This document shows, piece after piece, positions 27,731 to 36,713 of a stretch of 64,000 bases of DNA. Made by a program: the position numbers and the translations under genes. The stretch covers positions 2,046,001 through 2,110,000 of the forward strand of contig OZ242051.1 of NCBI GenBank assembly GCA_965205255.1, read 5' to 3'. The notes beneath the pieces were generated by a model that was not told where the DNA came from, ran no database searches, and saw only the letters and a list, made by a program, of their open reading frames with translations. Within the stretch, counting starts at the first letter, position 1. The number at the start of each line of letters is the position of its first letter. This DNA comes from G965205255 sp965205255 (GTDB taxonomy: Bacteria > Pseudomonadota > Gammaproteobacteria > Pseudomonadales > Endozoicomonadaceae).

Positions 27731-28927
27731 ATGAAGTTTGTAGATGAGGCTTGTATATTCGTTGAGGCAGGTAAGGGTGGTCATGGTTGCTTAAGTTTTC
27801 GCCGTGAAAAGTATGTAGCCAAAGGTGGTCCTGATGGCGGTGACGGTGGAGATGGTGGCAGTGTCTGGGTGATTGCTGATAACAATCTTAACACTTTGGT
27901 TGATTATCGTTATCAGCGCAAATATCATGCTAAAAGCGGGCAGTGTGGTGCAGGTTCAAACTGTACAGGTGCAAAAGGCGATGATATTGAATTACGCGTG
28001 CCTGTCGGCACCACTATTCTTGATGAAGATACACAAGAAGTATTAGGTGATCTGACACACTTTGGTCAACGTCTCTTGGTGGCTAAAGGTGGCTATCACG
28101 GGTTAGGTAATACACGCTTTAAATCCAGCACCAACCGTGCGCCCCGCCAAACAACACAAGGAAAACCCGGAGATGAAAGAAATCTTCGGTTTGAACTAAA
28201 AGTAATTGCTGACGTTGGATTGCTTGGGTTACCTAATGCAGGTAAGTCTACATTTATTCGTGCAATCTCACATGCCCGTCCGAAAATAGCTGATTATCCT
28301 TTTACCACCCTCGTGCCAAATTTAGGTGTTGTGAGCCTTGAGAAGCAACGCAGCTTTATCGTCGCCGATATTCCGGGTTTAATTGAAGGCGCTTCTCATG
28401 GTGCTGGATTAGGTATCCGCTTCCTCAAACATTTGGCCAGATGCAAAATTCTTTTACATATTATTGATGTAGCTCCTGTGGATGGGAGTGACCCTGTTGA
28501 AAATGCTAATGTTATTATCAATGAGCTAAAACAGTTTAGTCCGGTGCTTGCCCGCAGAGATCGCTGGTTGATATTAAATAAAATTGATTTATTGCCAGAA
28601 AATGAGCGGGATGAGTTTTGTAACGCTATCGTTAAAAAATTAAATTGGCAGGGCGAGGTAAAAACTATATCTGCGATTACTTCTGAAGGAACAAAACAAC
28701 TTTGTTTTGATATTATGAAACTCATCGAAACTAATAAAGAACGAACCATGACAGATGAGGCTTTTGTAAAGCAGGAACAAGCGTTGCAACTTGAAATGGA
28801 AGCAGAAGCAAGAACAAAAATCCGTAAACTCTCTGAAGAGCGCAGAGCTATACGTGAGGAACGTAAGCGCTTGCGAAATGAACAGATCAAAGCTGAAGAA
28901 ACTGAAGTGTTTTATTCATCGCACTAA
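27731..28927 (+). CDS. obgE: Obg-family GTPase ObgE/CgtA
   Basis: GTPase that acts in 50S subunit assembly and growth control. Residues 1-158 form the glycine-rich Obg fold (GPDGGDGGDGGS). The G domain follows with G1 GLPNAGKST, the Obg switch I segment DYPFTTLVPNLGVV, G3 DIPGLIEGA and G4 NKID. The C-terminal tail is charged and helical (EEARTKIRKL-type repeats of Arg, Glu and Lys). At 398 residues it matches the family. An excellent ribosome binding site (AGGTGGAGG) precedes the ATG. Confidence 0.97.
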   Translation: MKFVDEACIFVEAGKGGHGCLSFRREKYVAKGGPDGGDGGDGGSVWVIADNNLNTLVDYRYQRKYHAKSGQCGAGSNCTGAKGDDIELRVPVGTTILDEDTQEVLGDLTHFGQRLLVAKGGYHGLGNTRFKSSTNRAPRQTTQGKPGDERNLRFELKVIADVGLLGLPNAGKSTFIRAISHARPKIADYPFTTLVPNLGVVSLEKQRSFIVADIPGLIEGASHGAGLGIRFLKHLARCKILLHIIDVAPVDGSDPVENANVIINELKQFSPVLARRDRWLILNKIDLLPENERDEFCNAIVKKLNWQGEVKTISAITSEGTKQLCFDIMKLIETNKERTMTDEAFVKQEQALQLEMEAEARTKIRKLSEERRAIREERKRLRNEQIKAEETEVFYSSH

Positions 28928-29091
28928 GCTAAATAATACTAAAGTTTGTGCTTGGTATCTGTGGTCAGATTTGATGTGTCACGGAAAGGTTCGGCAGATA
29001 GTACAGCAGGAATTTAGCAAGTATTGTTTTCTTTGCGCTGAACATTGCATCTAAAATTTTATTTTCTGTGTATTCAATGGATTAACTCCTT

Positions 29092-29161
29092 TTCGTGTTG
29101 TTGAACTAACAGATAATACTCATGTACGCCAATGAGTCAAAAATAGTCCGAAGTATTGTTA
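29092..29161. repeat. R1 repeat, right-half remnant
   Basis: Matches the right half of the full R1 element at 30834-30954: shared TTCGTGTTGTTGAACTAACA, and then the end sequence AGTCCGAAGTATTGT. The left inverted-repeat end is absent or too decayed to see. Confidence 0.65.
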
Positions 29162-29200
29162 TGGAAAAGAAATGTAAAAAAATACGGGTTGCAACAACCC

Positions 29201-29246
29201 CTAAAAGCATTCTCATAACAGTGGTTAGAAACAGGCTTTTGTATAA
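29201..29246. repeat. R2 repeat, right-end remnant
   Basis: Contains AAAAGCATTCTCATAACAG, then TGGTTAGAAACAGGC and TTTTGTATA, matching the right end of the other R2 copies. The left two-thirds are missing. Confidence 0.65.
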
Positions 29247-29269
29247 GTTTAACTTTTGTCAGCTTGGCT

Positions 29270-30661
29270 TTATTGTTTGCCAATGTGACGTAATGGTTTT
29301 GACAGCTTAAGATTTTTCTCTATGCATTCAAGTGAAATTTGTTTAGTTTCTGGTGTAAAAAAACAAACCAGAAATAAGCCTGCTAAACAACAGCAGGCAA
29401 AAATATAAAATGTATTGCCATACCCAAAGAGATCAAACATACTGAGCGCATAACGACCAATCAGCATGCTAGTTAACCAGTTAGCTGTTGTTGAAATGGT
29501 AATGCAACTATCTCTGCACTTCAGAGGAAAAATTTCTGAACATATTACCCAGACAACAGGTGCGACAGAAATGGCGAACCCAGCTACGATTAATAACGAG
29601 AAAATGAGTAAAATATTTTTTTGCACTGTTGTCAGATAACCAATGTTTAACTCTGTGTTAAATAAATACCCTATACATATTAACGACAATATCATTATTA
29701 TAATTCCAAAATACAGCAAGGGTTTTCTGCCGGTTTTATCAATCAGAAAAAGCGCAAATAGTGTGGTAATTACTTTTATCAGTCCTATCAATACAGTATT
29801 AATATTATTATTTTCAAACCCAGCCTGATGGAAAATTTTGGTCGAGTAATAAAGCAGCACATTCGCCCCTGTTGTCTGTTGAAGAATCTGTAATAACACG
29901 CCCAGCAAAATGATTCGCCATAGCCATTTATTTTTCCAGATACTGTGTTGTTTTTCCATTTGGATACTTTTTTCTATCTCTGTCAGTTCATGGCTGACAT
30001 CCTGTGTGTTTCTTAATGTTTGTAGCGTGGATTCTGCCAACATGGGCTTACCTTTGAGTACTAGCCAGCGTGGACTGCATGGAAGAAAGAAACAACAGAT
30101 AAACATGGTTGCTGCCGGAATAATAATAGAGACCATCATTAGTCGCCAAGAACCATATTGCTGAAGCAGAAAGTTAGATATAAAAATCCAAAGTACACCG
30201 ATGGTAATCATAAGTTGATACATGGCAATCATTCTGCCACGTATTTTGGCAGGTGCAATTTCTGATAAATACAGTGGCGCTACAAACGACGACATTCCTA
30301 CTGCTATGCCAAGGAAAGAACGTGATGCAACAAGCATGGCGTAAGAATGTGAGGCAATACATAAAAAAGAAGCAATACAGAAAATTAAAGAGGCGATGAG
30401 TAATGTTCGTTTTCTACCAGCATGGTATGAGAGAAATCCACTGATTGCTGCACCAATAGCTGCGCCAAACAGTAAGGAAGCCGTTACACTTTCGGACTGA
30501 CCGGTAGTAAGAGCAAACTCTTGCTGAATCAGCTTTAATGACAAATTGATGAAACCCATATCAAGACCAAATAACAAGCCTGCCAGTGCCACAATTGATG
30601 ACACCAACAAAACTCTTTTATTTGATTTTATATTTTTTGAAATCATATGCATCATCAGCAA
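29270..30661 (-). CDS. Sugar-porter family MFS transporter
   Basis: Inner-membrane secondary transporter of 463 residues with about twelve hydrophobic segments, probably a sugar/proton symporter. Sugar-porter signatures are visible: GLLFGLDMGFINLSL in TM1, SYHAGRKRTLL in the loop after TM2, SRSFLGIAVGMSS before TM4, VAPLYLSEIAPAKIRGR after TM4, and LQQTTGANVLLYYSTKIF in TM7. The usual PETKG end is PETKQ here. The substrate cannot be read from the sequence, and no catabolic gene adjoins it. It faces obgE across a repeat-filled gap. Confidence 0.88.
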   Translation of the reverse strand: MLMMHMISKNIKSNKRVLLVSSIVALAGLLFGLDMGFINLSLKLIQQEFALTTGQSESVTASLLFGAAIGAAISGFLSYHAGRKRTLLIASLIFCIASFLCIASHSYAMLVASRSFLGIAVGMSSFVAPLYLSEIAPAKIRGRMIAMYQLMITIGVLWIFISNFLLQQYGSWRLMMVSIIIPAATMFICCFFLPCSPRWLVLKGKPMLAESTLQTLRNTQDVSHELTEIEKSIQMEKQHSIWKNKWLWRIILLGVLLQILQQTTGANVLLYYSTKIFHQAGFENNNINTVLIGLIKVITTLFALFLIDKTGRKPLLYFGIIIMILSLICIGYLFNTELNIGYLTTVQKNILLIFSLLIVAGFAISVAPVVWVICSEIFPLKCRDSCITISTTANWLTSMLIGRYALSMFDLFGYGNTFYIFACCCLAGLFLVCFFTPETKQISLECIEKNLKLSKPLRHIGKQ

Positions 30662-30833
30662 GTGTTTAAAACAATCTTAACATCCATAAAATTTAAAGCC
30701 AGACTATCTGAACAATGATACAAAAACCTGTTTAAGTGTGTCTAAAATCGTATACTGAGTTGTTGTTGGCCGTATGGTATGTTTGTTGTAGTCTGGTGTT
30801 CTGGCAGAAAAGGGGAAAATATCACATATCATG

Positions 30834-30954
30834 TACAATACTTCGGATAGTTTTTGACTCATTATCTACCACTGGTTATCTGCTGTTCGTGTTGTTGAAC
30901 TAACAGAAAATATTGATGATAAACAATGAATCAATAACTGTCCGAAGTATTGTA
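30834..30954. mobile_element. R1: MITE-like element with TA flanks (complete copy)
   Basis: Terminal inverted repeats of 28 bases with three mismatches: left 30836-30863 starting CAATACTTCGGA, right 30925-30952 ending TCCGAAGTATTG. Each end is flanked by the dinucleotide TA (30834-30835 and 30953-30954), the target duplicated by IS630/Tc1-mariner elements. The interior of about 60 bases codes for nothing. The size, inverted ends, TA flanks and partial copies elsewhere support a non-autonomous element mobilised by a transposase encoded outside this window; the family assignment is inference. Confidence 0.75.
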
Positions 30955-30990
30955 CTAAGGTAGGATGAAATAATTAAATTTGTTGACAAT

Positions 30991-31127
30991 GCTTATGCGC
31001 AACTTTTCTGATGTTGCTGTTAAGGGTTGAAGCTTATCACATAGATAGCTATTACTCGTTACTTTGCCTTTAATAGCAAGCCATTAAAGAATATTCATAA
31101 CAGTAGTTAGAAACAGGTTTTGGTATA
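30991..31127. repeat. R2 repeat, copy lacking its left end
   Basis: From CTTATGCGCAACTTTTCTG through ATAGCTATTACTCGTTACTT to the right end CAGTAGTTAGAAACAGG and TTTTGGTATA, it matches the other R2 copies. The outer left inverted repeat is missing; the sequence on that side is unrelated and lies 36 bases from the R1 element. Confidence 0.7.
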
Positions 31128-31218
31128 ATAATGAATTTTCAGACGGTCTCATAGTATCGGATTTTATTTGACTGATGATATATTTATGATTATCCGAAGA
31201 ATCGGAGGAGATCTTTTT

Positions 31219-31722
31219 ATGCAAGAGATAATCGTAAATGATAAAATGCAACAGGGGTATGTTTATCTTTTAACGGAACCTGTAGGAGAAAATTTTCAAT
31301 TTAACTTTCAGCCTGAACTTACGCCAAAAGAAATGCTGGAACTTGGAGTTTTCGGAGGGAAGTATTTAACAGATTGCCAGAATGAATTTCTTGAAGAATG
31401 GTTTATTAATGCAAAACTAAGCCCTGAAAAGAAAGATATATCATTAAACTATTTTGGTGTTGACGCTTCACAACCACTAAAAGAATGGATTAGAAAAGGC
31501 TGGATAAATCATCAAGATCCCAGAGGTTGGTTTCAATGGTATTGCAGATACTATATGGGTCGCAGAACTGAAGAAGAGGATAATCGCCAAATCAGGCGTT
31601 GGTCTGCATTTCGTCGCCATATTGGTGCTATTAAAAAATACTGTGAGCCATTTGACTATAGTTGCCGCAAAAAACAACGCCAGGCACTTTTACACTGGGC
31701 TTATGATTCAAGAAATATTTAA
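31219..31722 (+). CDS. Conserved-looking hypothetical protein rich in Trp and Tyr (167 aa)
   Basis: I do not assign a family. The ATG at 31219 is chosen because CGGAGGAG lies about eight bases before it; the frame itself extends to 31168. The protein is soluble, with FQPELTPKEMLELGVFGGKY near the N-terminus and a Trp/Arg/Tyr-rich C-terminal half (DPRGWFQWYCRYYMGRR, then RQIRRWSAFRRHIGAIKKY and QRQALLHWAYDSRNI). Such dense aromatic and basic residues suggest a compact, possibly nucleic-acid-binding fold, which is inference. It is flanked by repeats on the left and by a 429-base gap on the right. Confidence 0.75.
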   Translation: MQEIIVNDKMQQGYVYLLTEPVGENFQFNFQPELTPKEMLELGVFGGKYLTDCQNEFLEEWFINAKLSPEKKDISLNYFGVDASQPLKEWIRKGWINHQDPRGWFQWYCRYYMGRRTEEEDNRQIRRWSAFRRHIGAIKKYCEPFDYSCRKKQRQALLHWAYDSRNI

Positions 31723-32151
31723 AAATTAGTCCGAACACAATGATAAAACCTGGGTTATTCTGGATTTAAACAATAAATGCAATACGACTTACCTAGTCGG
31801 CCTTGCAAACACCTTGAAAGTGGTTGCTTATACTGAGGTAGTCCTGCCAGAAAAATCAGAGAACTCACCCTTGAAGAGCAAGGGCTTTTTGCGATACAGT
31901 CTGAAACTTACATTAACCTTAAAAAATGAACACTTTTCTATTGATAAAATCTGCTCAGATAAAAACAATAAGCAATGTTAAAACAATAAGTTACATACTA
32001 ATGCGTGAATAATGCAAAATAAAACTTATTTTTTTTCCAATATGCGATATAATTTTCGCTATTTTCTTGGTAGAACAAGGTAATGGGTAAGATAACTCCT
32101 GACCTGTTCGGCCATAAGTTCATATATTTACATTAATCAGGAGTTGTTAAA
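31723..32151. other. Intergenic region upstream of rpsT
   Basis: No gene is supported. A short stop-bounded frame around 31855-31929 (ARKIRELTLEEQGLFAIQSE) reads like protein but has no start codon and may be a remnant. The rpsT promoter and leader should lie in the last 150 bases. Confidence 0.4.
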
Positions 32152-32415
32152 GTGGCAAATTCACCTTCAGCAAAAAAGCGCGCACGTCAGGCTGTTGTGC
32201 GTCGTTCACGCAATGCAAGTCAACGTTCATTGGTTCGCACCATGATTAAAAAGGTTCTTGCGGCTATTGAAACCAAAGATGTAGAGGCGGCTAAAGTTGC
32301 CTATATTGCAGCTGTTCCTGTCATTGACCGCATGGTTAACAAAAACATCATTCATAAAAACAAGGCCGCTCGTCATAAAAGTCACCTGAATAATCAAATT
32401 AAATCGCTAGCATAA
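32152..32415 (+). CDS. rpsT: 30S ribosomal protein S20
   Basis: Small-subunit protein that binds 16S rRNA. It reads MANSPSAKKRARQAVVRRSR with a Lys/Arg-rich helical body and HKNKAARHKSHLNNQIKSL at the end; 87 residues matches E. coli. It starts with GTG at 32152 after CAGGAG; non-AUG starts of rpsT are also known in E. coli, where they take part in feedback control. An intrinsic terminator follows. Confidence 0.98.
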   Translation: MANSPSAKKRARQAVVRRSRNASQRSLVRTMIKKVLAAIETKDVEAAKVAYIAAVPVIDRMVNKNIIHKNKAARHKSHLNNQIKSLA

Positions 32416-32448
32416 AACATAGACTAATTTACTGCTTAAAAAATTGGT

Positions 32449-32472
32449 AAGCCCCTTAATAAGGGGTTTTTT
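32449..32472 (+). terminator. Intrinsic terminator after rpsT
   Basis: AAGCCCCTT pairs with AAGGGGTTT across a three-base loop and is followed by more T residues. It lies 34 bases after the rpsT stop codon. Confidence 0.88.
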
Positions 32473-32519
32473 ATCTAAAAAAACTAAAGAGTGGTTGGTA
32501 CTATGGAAGAATTTGCAAC

Positions 32520-32657
32520 TAATACCAGAACTTGCTTCTAGCTTCCTATTGCGCTAATTTTCTAATCTTTCTGTTTTGACTATTACTCGTCACTTTTCCT
32601 TTAACAGCAAGCGACAAAAGCATGCTAAAAACAGTAGTTAGAAACGGGTATTGATAT
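32520..32657. repeat. R2 repeat copy downstream of rpsT
   Basis: Left end TAATACCAGAACTTGCTTCT, interior CTATTGCGCTAATTTTC and TTAACAGCAAGC, right end CAGTAGTTAGAAACGGG then TATTGATATA. Its ends are imperfect inverted repeats. It fills the gap between rpsT and the emrB-like gene, and its right end stops three bases before the emrB stop codon region. Confidence 0.72.
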
Positions 32658-32660
32658 AAA

Positions 32661-34232
32661 CTAATTTGCAGAGGAATTATTTTTCTTTTTAAAATCATAA
32701 AACATTACCATAGAAACTGCACAAAATACCAAAGTAATACCAAGCAGGAAATACACTGTATTAAAGGCGATGATAACACCGTTTTTTTCAAGTTGCTGAT
32801 GAAGTAATATGTGTGCCTGTTGTGAGGCTGTATAAGCGTCTGAACCATTTTGCATAAGCATCTGTTTATAGTTAAATAACCGCCACCAGCCAGCCAGATT
32901 TGTCGATGATAAACGCTCAGATATAATCCCTGCATTTACATTGCCACCAGTTGTAATAAGCGTGGTAATAAAAGCAATGCCAAAAGCACCACCCAAATTT
33001 CGTACAACGCTGGTAATAGATGATGCGGCAGCCATATCGCTTCGCTGCATATCCTCAAAGATCACTGACGAAAGTGGAACCATGACAAAAGGTAGGGCAA
33101 TTCCCCGAATAATCATGCTAATTTCTGTCTGAGGGCCAGAAAAATTATATGACATATAAGCACTGAAAAAACAACTAAAGGCAAGTAACAAGTATCCGAT
33201 AGCCACCATGACCCGTTTATCAATATATTTGCTGACTATGGGAATAACCGGCATCAATATCAGTTGTGGTAATCCTTGCCAACATATCACCTTTCCTACC
33301 TGAAATGCTGAATATCCCTGTATTTCAATTAAATACAAGGGCACAATAAAAACGGAACCATACAAGGTAACTCCCAGAAAAAAATAACCAATAGTCCCAA
33401 TACCAAACTTACGTTTAAATAATATCCTTATATGCAACAAAGGGTGTTCACTGTAGAAATCATTGATAAAAAAAAGTATCAGTGATACAAATGAAATAAC
33501 GGAAAGCATCAGAATGTAAGACGATGAAAACCAATTATAGGTACTGCCATTTTCAAGAACATATTCCAATACGCCTAAGCCGAGAGCCATAGTGATAACG
33601 GAAAATATATCAATCTGTCTCATCGCTTGTTTATTAACCGGTTCGCTATCCATTGTTTTTAGCAACAGGTAGATAACAATAATTCCAGGGATTACATTTA
33701 TGTAAAAAAGATATTCCCACGAAAAGTTATCTGTTAGCCATCCTCCCAAGGTGGGACCAATAGTTGGAGCAAAGGTTGCTGTAACACCAAACAGTGCCAT
33801 GCCGACCATTCGCTTACTTTCAGGTAAGGAGCTTGTCACCATTAATAATGCTAATGGAATAAGAGGAGCACTGGAAAAACCCTGTATTGCTCGAAAAACA
33901 ACCATAGAGGCAAGGTTCCACGATATTGAACAGGCTAAAGAAGACAATACAAAAATAACGGTAGTAATAATTAACAAACGACGCATGGAAAGCCACCTCA
34001 CCAACCATGCCGTGATAGGAATGCAAATCATCTCCGCCACAAGATATGCTGTGGCAATGTTATTACTTTTACTTAACGAAATAGATAATGAACCGGCAAT
34101 CTCACGAATAGATGAGTTGGTGATTTGAATATCCAAGATTGCCATAAAAGCACCCAAAATGGTTGTTAGGATCGCCAACCACAAACGTAAGGGCACATAG
34201 TCTGAAGATGAAGGATTTGGTGTAGATTGCAT
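32661..34232 (-). CDS. emrB: DHA2-family MFS multidrug efflux transporter (EmrB-like)
   Basis: Inner-membrane proton/drug antiporter with about 14 hydrophobic segments in 523 residues, typical of the DHA2 (EmrB/QacA) family. Family motifs visible include LDIQITNSSIREIAGSL in TM1, the ITAWLVRWLSMRRLL loop, FRAIQGFSSAPLIPLAL in TM4 and FGVTATFAPTIGPTLGGWL (antiporter motif C) in TM5. It lies 35 bases downstream of an EmrA-type adaptor in the same operon, so the two probably form a tripartite pump with an outer-membrane TolC encoded elsewhere. Substrates are unknown and no regulator gene adjoins. Confidence 0.92.
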   Translation of the reverse strand: MQSTPNPSSSDYVPLRLWLAILTTILGAFMAILDIQITNSSIREIAGSLSISLSKSNNIATAYLVAEMICIPITAWLVRWLSMRRLLIITTVIFVLSSLACSISWNLASMVVFRAIQGFSSAPLIPLALLMVTSSLPESKRMVGMALFGVTATFAPTIGPTLGGWLTDNFSWEYLFYINVIPGIIVIYLLLKTMDSEPVNKQAMRQIDIFSVITMALGLGVLEYVLENGSTYNWFSSSYILMLSVISFVSLILFFINDFYSEHPLLHIRILFKRKFGIGTIGYFFLGVTLYGSVFIVPLYLIEIQGYSAFQVGKVICWQGLPQLILMPVIPIVSKYIDKRVMVAIGYLLLAFSCFFSAYMSYNFSGPQTEISMIIRGIALPFVMVPLSSVIFEDMQRSDMAAASSITSVVRNLGGAFGIAFITTLITTGGNVNAGIISERLSSTNLAGWWRLFNYKQMLMQNGSDAYTASQQAHILLHQQLEKNGVIIAFNTVYFLLGITLVFCAVSMVMFYDFKKKNNSSAN

Positions 34233-34267
34233 CGTTTCCCTCGCCTATTGAATTACCCGTTCAGCCA

Positions 34268-35302
34268 TCATTTTGTTGAGTGGGTATCAACTACCACTTC
34301 TACCGACAAGCCTGGATACAACTTGTTTCTTAACGCAATATCACTCGTTATTTTAATTTTTACAGAAAAACGCTGTACCACTTTAGTAAAATTACCTGTG
34401 GCGTTATCTTGGGGCAATAACGCAAACTCGGAACCAGAACCTGGTGAAATGCTTTCTATAACACCTTTTATTGCCTTATCTCCATAAGCATCTACATAAA
34501 TAGTCACCGGCTGACCTAACCGAATGTTTTTTAGTTGAGTTTCTTTAAAATTGGCTATAACCCAAAGATCATTGAGTGGAACAAGGCTAAATAATGGCAT
34601 TCCGGGTGAAACATTCATTCCTTTTTCAGCACTTCTGTTTGTGATAATCCCATCCTGAGGCGCCTTGACTATGGAATAAGAACGATTCAGTTTTGCCTGA
34701 TTTAGAGATGCCTGCGCCTCAGCTATAGAGGCTTGTGCCTGCTTGATCTGCGCATCAGTAAAGTAGACCTGATCCTGTGCTGATTTGTAGCTGGCATTGA
34801 CTGCATTTAACGCAGCTTTATCTGATTTCACCGTTTGGTTAATTTCATCAAATTGAGCTTGCGAGGCATAGTTATTATTAATTAGTAAGGCAATACGTTT
34901 TTGATTTAACATGTCATTTTCAAGCTTTGCTTTAGCCTGAGCTATTTTTGCTTTGGCCTGGGCTATATTATCCTGATCTAACTGTCGTTTAGCATCAAGA
35001 CTTATCAATTGTGCTTTTTGTTGTTTCAAGCCTGCCAGAGCTTTATTTTCAAGTACTTTAAAACCATTGTCATCCAGGGAGAAAAGTGGACTCCCTGCTT
35101 TTATCATCATGTTATTTTTCGCATAAACTTCAACAATATGCCCTGACAGCCTGGAACTAATAGTAATAATATTACCTTTAACATAGGCGTCGTCAGTCTT
35201 TTGAAAATACTGTCCGTAGTAAAACCAGTACAAACCAAAAGCAACCCCGACACAAACAAGGATAATGGTTGTGATTGATAAGGCTTTCTGTTTTTTTGTC
35301 AC
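34268..35302 (-). CDS. emrA: HlyD/EmrA-family membrane fusion protein
   Basis: Periplasmic adaptor linking the EmrB-type transporter to an outer-membrane channel. Residues 8-28 form a single N-terminal membrane anchor. DDAYVKGNIITISSRLSGHI and the following residues form the first lipoyl half-motif. A long coiled coil rich in Ala, Gln and Lys covers about 85-190, then the second lipoyl half (IVKAPQDGIITNRSAEKGM) and a beta-barrel with VTIYVDAYGDKAIKGVIESI. The 344-residue length is normal. First gene of the two-gene operon. The purA terminator hairpin lies just upstream. Confidence 0.92.
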   Translation of the reverse strand: MTKKQKALSITTIILVCVGVAFGLYWFYYGQYFQKTDDAYVKGNIITISSRLSGHIVEVYAKNNMMIKAGSPLFSLDDNGFKVLENKALAGLKQQKAQLISLDAKRQLDQDNIAQAKAKIAQAKAKLENDMLNQKRIALLINNNYASQAQFDEINQTVKSDKAALNAVNASYKSAQDQVYFTDAQIKQAQASIAEAQASLNQAKLNRSYSIVKAPQDGIITNRSAEKGMNVSPGMPLFSLVPLNDLWVIANFKETQLKNIRLGQPVTIYVDAYGDKAIKGVIESISPGSGSEFALLPQDNATGNFTKVVQRFSVKIKITSDIALRNKLYPGLSVEVVVDTHSTK

Positions 35303-35356
35303 TATCTACTCTCAATCAATAGATTATATTTATCATAGCTTTTAATGGAAAAAATG

Positions 35357-35384
35357 CCTCACTTCCGTTTTATAGGGAGTGAGG
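35357..35384 (-). terminator. Intrinsic terminator after purA
   Basis: On the minus strand CCTCACTCCC pairs with GGAAGTGAGG (one G-T pair) across an eight-base loop, followed by CATTTTTT. It lies 34 bases after the purA stop codon and ahead of the emrA-type gene, separating the two transcripts. Confidence 0.82.
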
Positions 35385-35417
35385 TTTTGTATAAAGCCAA
35401 GAAAGCATCAATAAAAA

Positions 35418-36713
35418 TTAATCCTCAAACGGATGACGCAACACAATAGTTTCTTTTCGGTCTGGTCCGGTTGAAATAATATCTACAGGAAGACCTGAAA
35501 GCTCTTCAATTCGATGAATGAATGCTATTGCATTCTCTGGCAACTGATCAACAGATTTTATACCTAAGGTTGATTCACTCCAGCCAGGCATCTCATTATA
35601 CACAGGGATAACATCTTTGTAACCTTCGCAATCTACCGGAGAAGAAAGCCTTTTACCATCAGCCTTCTTATATTCTGTACAGATTTTAATGGTTTTTAAC
35701 CCATCTAACACATCCAGTTTGGTTAAGCATATACCACTAATGCTGTTAATATTTATGGACTGCTTTAGCAATACCATATCCAACCAGCCACATCGTCTTG
35801 CCCGGCCGGTATTAGAACCAAATTCATGACCTTTTTGAGCAAGGCGGGTACCTGTTTCATCAAATAATTCTGTAGGAAATGGGCCAGAACCCACCCGAGT
35901 TGTATAGGCTTTGACAATGCCAAGCACATAATCTAGATAAAGAGGCCCTACTCCACTGCCTGTGGGCACACCACCTGCGGTTGTATTTGATGAAGTCACA
36001 AACGGGTATGTACCATGGTCAATATCAAGTAATGTACCCTGAGCACCTTCAAACATAATATTTTCAGAGGCAATACGTCTTTCGTGAAGACGTTCAACCA
36101 CATTTTCTATCATAGGTGCTAACTGTTCAACCCAGCCTTTAGCTAGGTCTAATAAATTATCATATTCAACTGGTTCAACTTGGTAATAGTTAGTGAGCAA
36201 AAAATTATGGTAGTCCAGCAATCGTTTTAATTTTGAAGCAAAAACCTCTTTATTCATAAGGTCTGCCATGCGCAGACCGCGTCTTGCGACTTTATCCTCA
36301 TAGGCGGGACCTATACCACGCCCTGTGGTACCAATCTTACTGTTCCCCAGAGCGGTTTCCTTCGCTTTATCCAACGCAATATGGCTGGGAAGAATAACAG
36401 GACAAGATGGACTAATACGCAAACGATCACGAACATTAATGCCATGGGCCTCAACTTCGGCTATTTCTTCAATCAGTGCATCAGGTGATAGCACTACACC
36501 ATTACCAATATAACAAGTCAGATGGCTGCGCAAAATGCCGGAAGGTATCAACCTGAGAACAATTTTATGACCGTCAATCACCAGTGTGTGGCCTGCATTA
36601 TGCCCCCCTTGAAAACGGACAACAGCAGATGCTCTGTCAGTTAGAAGATCAACAACCTTACCTTTACCCTCATCACCCCACTGGGCTCCAAGGATAACAA
36701 CATTCTTACCCAT
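35418..36713 (-). CDS. purA: Adenylosuccinate synthetase
   Basis: Joins IMP and aspartate using GTP, the first committed step to AMP. It begins MGKNVVILGAQWGDEGKGKV with the GTP-binding P-loop GDEGKGK, and has GHNAGHTLV, the substrate loop GTTGRGIGPAYEDK and QGTLLDIDHGTYPFVTSSN. The 431-residue length matches E. coli (432). It is monocistronic, ending at a clear terminator. Confidence 0.98.
   Translation of the reverse strand: MGKNVVILGAQWGDEGKGKVVDLLTDRASAVVRFQGGHNAGHTLVIDGHKIVLRLIPSGILRSHLTCYIGNGVVLSPDALIEEIAEVEAHGINVRDRLRISPSCPVILPSHIALDKAKETALGNSKIGTTGRGIGPAYEDKVARRGLRMADLMNKEVFASKLKRLLDYHNFLLTNYYQVEPVEYDNLLDLAKGWVEQLAPMIENVVERLHERRIASENIMFEGAQGTLLDIDHGTYPFVTSSNTTAGGVPTGSGVGPLYLDYVLGIVKAYTTRVGSGPFPTELFDETGTRLAQKGHEFGSNTGRARRCGWLDMVLLKQSININSISGICLTKLDVLDGLKTIKICTEYKKADGKRLSSPVDCEGYKDVIPVYNEMPGWSESTLGIKSVDQLPENAIAFIHRIEELSGLPVDIISTGPDRKETIVLRHPFED

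Larger units (their letters stand above)
28928..29269. other. Intergenic region carrying repeat remnants
   Basis: There is no supported gene; the short frame at 29122-29310 is built from repeat sequence. The interval contains the right half of an R1 element and then the right end of an R2 element, in the same order as in the gap at 30.8-31.1 kb. Confidence 0.55.
30662..31218. other. Repeat-rich intergenic region
   Basis: There is no gene in this ~557-base gap. It contains one complete R1 element (30834-30954) followed by a left-truncated R2 element (30991-31127), then the leader of the unknown gene at 31219. Confidence 0.6.

Noticed and set aside
29122..29310. 62-residue frame downstream of obgE
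   Set aside because: It is composed of R1/R2 repeat sequence and overlaps the end of the transporter gene on the opposite strand.
31855..31929. Protein-like segment ARKIRELTLEEQGLFAIQSE
   Set aside because: Bounded by stop codons with no start and too short to assign; kept only as a note for the gap before rpsT.
32661..35302. A TetR or MarR-type regulator for the emrAB-like pair
   Set aside because: No regulator-sized gene adjoins the pair on either side, so no local regulator can be claimed.
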